Assembly: GCA_041476545.1 (NCBI GenBank)
Contig: JBGOTP010000365.1
Span: forward strand, 1 to 5,107
Source: JBGOTP01 sp041476545
Lineage (GTDB): Bacteria; Acidobacteriota; Vicinamibacteria; Vicinamibacterales; CAVVIG01
DNA: 5,107 nucleotides
Direction of reading: 5' to 3'
The position numbers and the translations under genes were made by a program. The notes below the pieces were generated by a model that was not told where the DNA came from, did not search any database, and saw only the letters and a program-made list of their open reading frames with translations. Shown here piece by piece: positions 4,983 through 5,107 of the stretch. How positions within the stretch are numbered: position 1 is the first letter of the stretch; the number at the start of each line of letters is the position of its first letter.

Positions 4983-5107
4983 ACCGGGTGTTCACGAACC
5001 CTCTCATGGGGACGTTCGCCTGGCTCGTCCCACCGCTGGCGGTCATTCACCACGTCGGGCGCAAGAGCGGGCGGCACTACCGCAGTCCGGTCGTCGCATT
5101 CCGCACC
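4952..5107 (+). CDS. Nitroreductase-family deazaflavin-dependent oxidoreductase (Ddn-like), N-terminal part
   Basis: The frame is open from ATG 4952 through the right edge (52 codons). The protein shows VNRVFTNPLMGTFAWLVPP, then LAVIHHVGRKSGRHYRSPVV followed by AFRT. The N-terminal helix with a small-residue NP, followed by a strand with H-x-GRKSGR-x-YR-x-PV, is the start of the split beta-barrel F420-binding proteins typified by mycobacterial Ddn. These use the deazaflavin F420, sometimes another flavin, to reduce quinones or nitro compounds. The rest of the cofactor pocket lies outside the window. An alternative ATG at 4970 is less likely. Spacing from the upstream -10 box suggests independent, leaderless expression; ribosomes from the upstream mini-ORF could add translation by coupling. 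Family call is good; substrate and cofactor remain unproven. Confidence 0.8.
   Translation, partial: MHFPRFMRRVNRVFTNPLMGTFAWLVPPLAVIHHVGRKSGRHYRSPVVAFRT

Overview
The window is chromosomal DNA of a high-GC bacterium. A SulP-type transporter, a TetR regulator coupled to an acyltransferase-3 (AT3) membrane enzyme, and a deazaflavin (F420)-type oxidoreductase of the Ddn family fit a soil or sediment lineage such as an actinobacterium, a Binatota- or Myxococcota-like bacterium, or another high-GC proteobacterium. Nothing in the sequence fixes the taxon.

Left block (1-885, mostly minus strand): the N-terminal 81 codons of a SulP-family anion transporter run off the left edge. Its likely GTG start overlaps the stop of an AT3 acyltransferase remnant (245-745) that keeps only the C-terminal part and lacks the catalytic N-terminal half. 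Next to the broken end, on the plus strand, is a 28-codon ORF (763-849) that is essentially only a signal peptide. It looks like the 5' end of a lost secreted-protein gene.

Middle block (about 850-2900): visibly less GC-rich DNA carrying one intact membrane glycosyltransferase of the ArnT/PMT (GT39/GT83-like) type on the minus strand. It is followed by about 600 bases with no intact gene, which hold an inverted repeat and a coding-like minus-strand fragment (2544-2828) without a start. The block looks like transferred or rearranged DNA with broken genes at both sides.

Right block (2900-5107, plus strand, GC-rich): a near-perfect 19-bp palindromic operator precedes a TetR-family regulator. 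The regulator overlaps by ATGA a complete AT3 acyltransferase of the OpgC/MdoC-like type. A second ATGA overlap with a strong ribosome binding site leads into a 29-codon mini-ORF, and the beginning of a deazaflavin-dependent nitroreductase-family gene overlaps that mini-ORF in another frame. A -35/-10 pair sits so close to the nitroreductase ATG that its transcript would be leaderless. The simplest reading is an autoregulated tetR-acyltransferase operon followed by a separately started oxidoreductase gene.

I see no CRISPR array, tRNA, rRNA, insertion sequence or defence system here. The points of most interest are the decay around the middle block, the TetR operator and the leaderless/mini-ORF junction at the right end.
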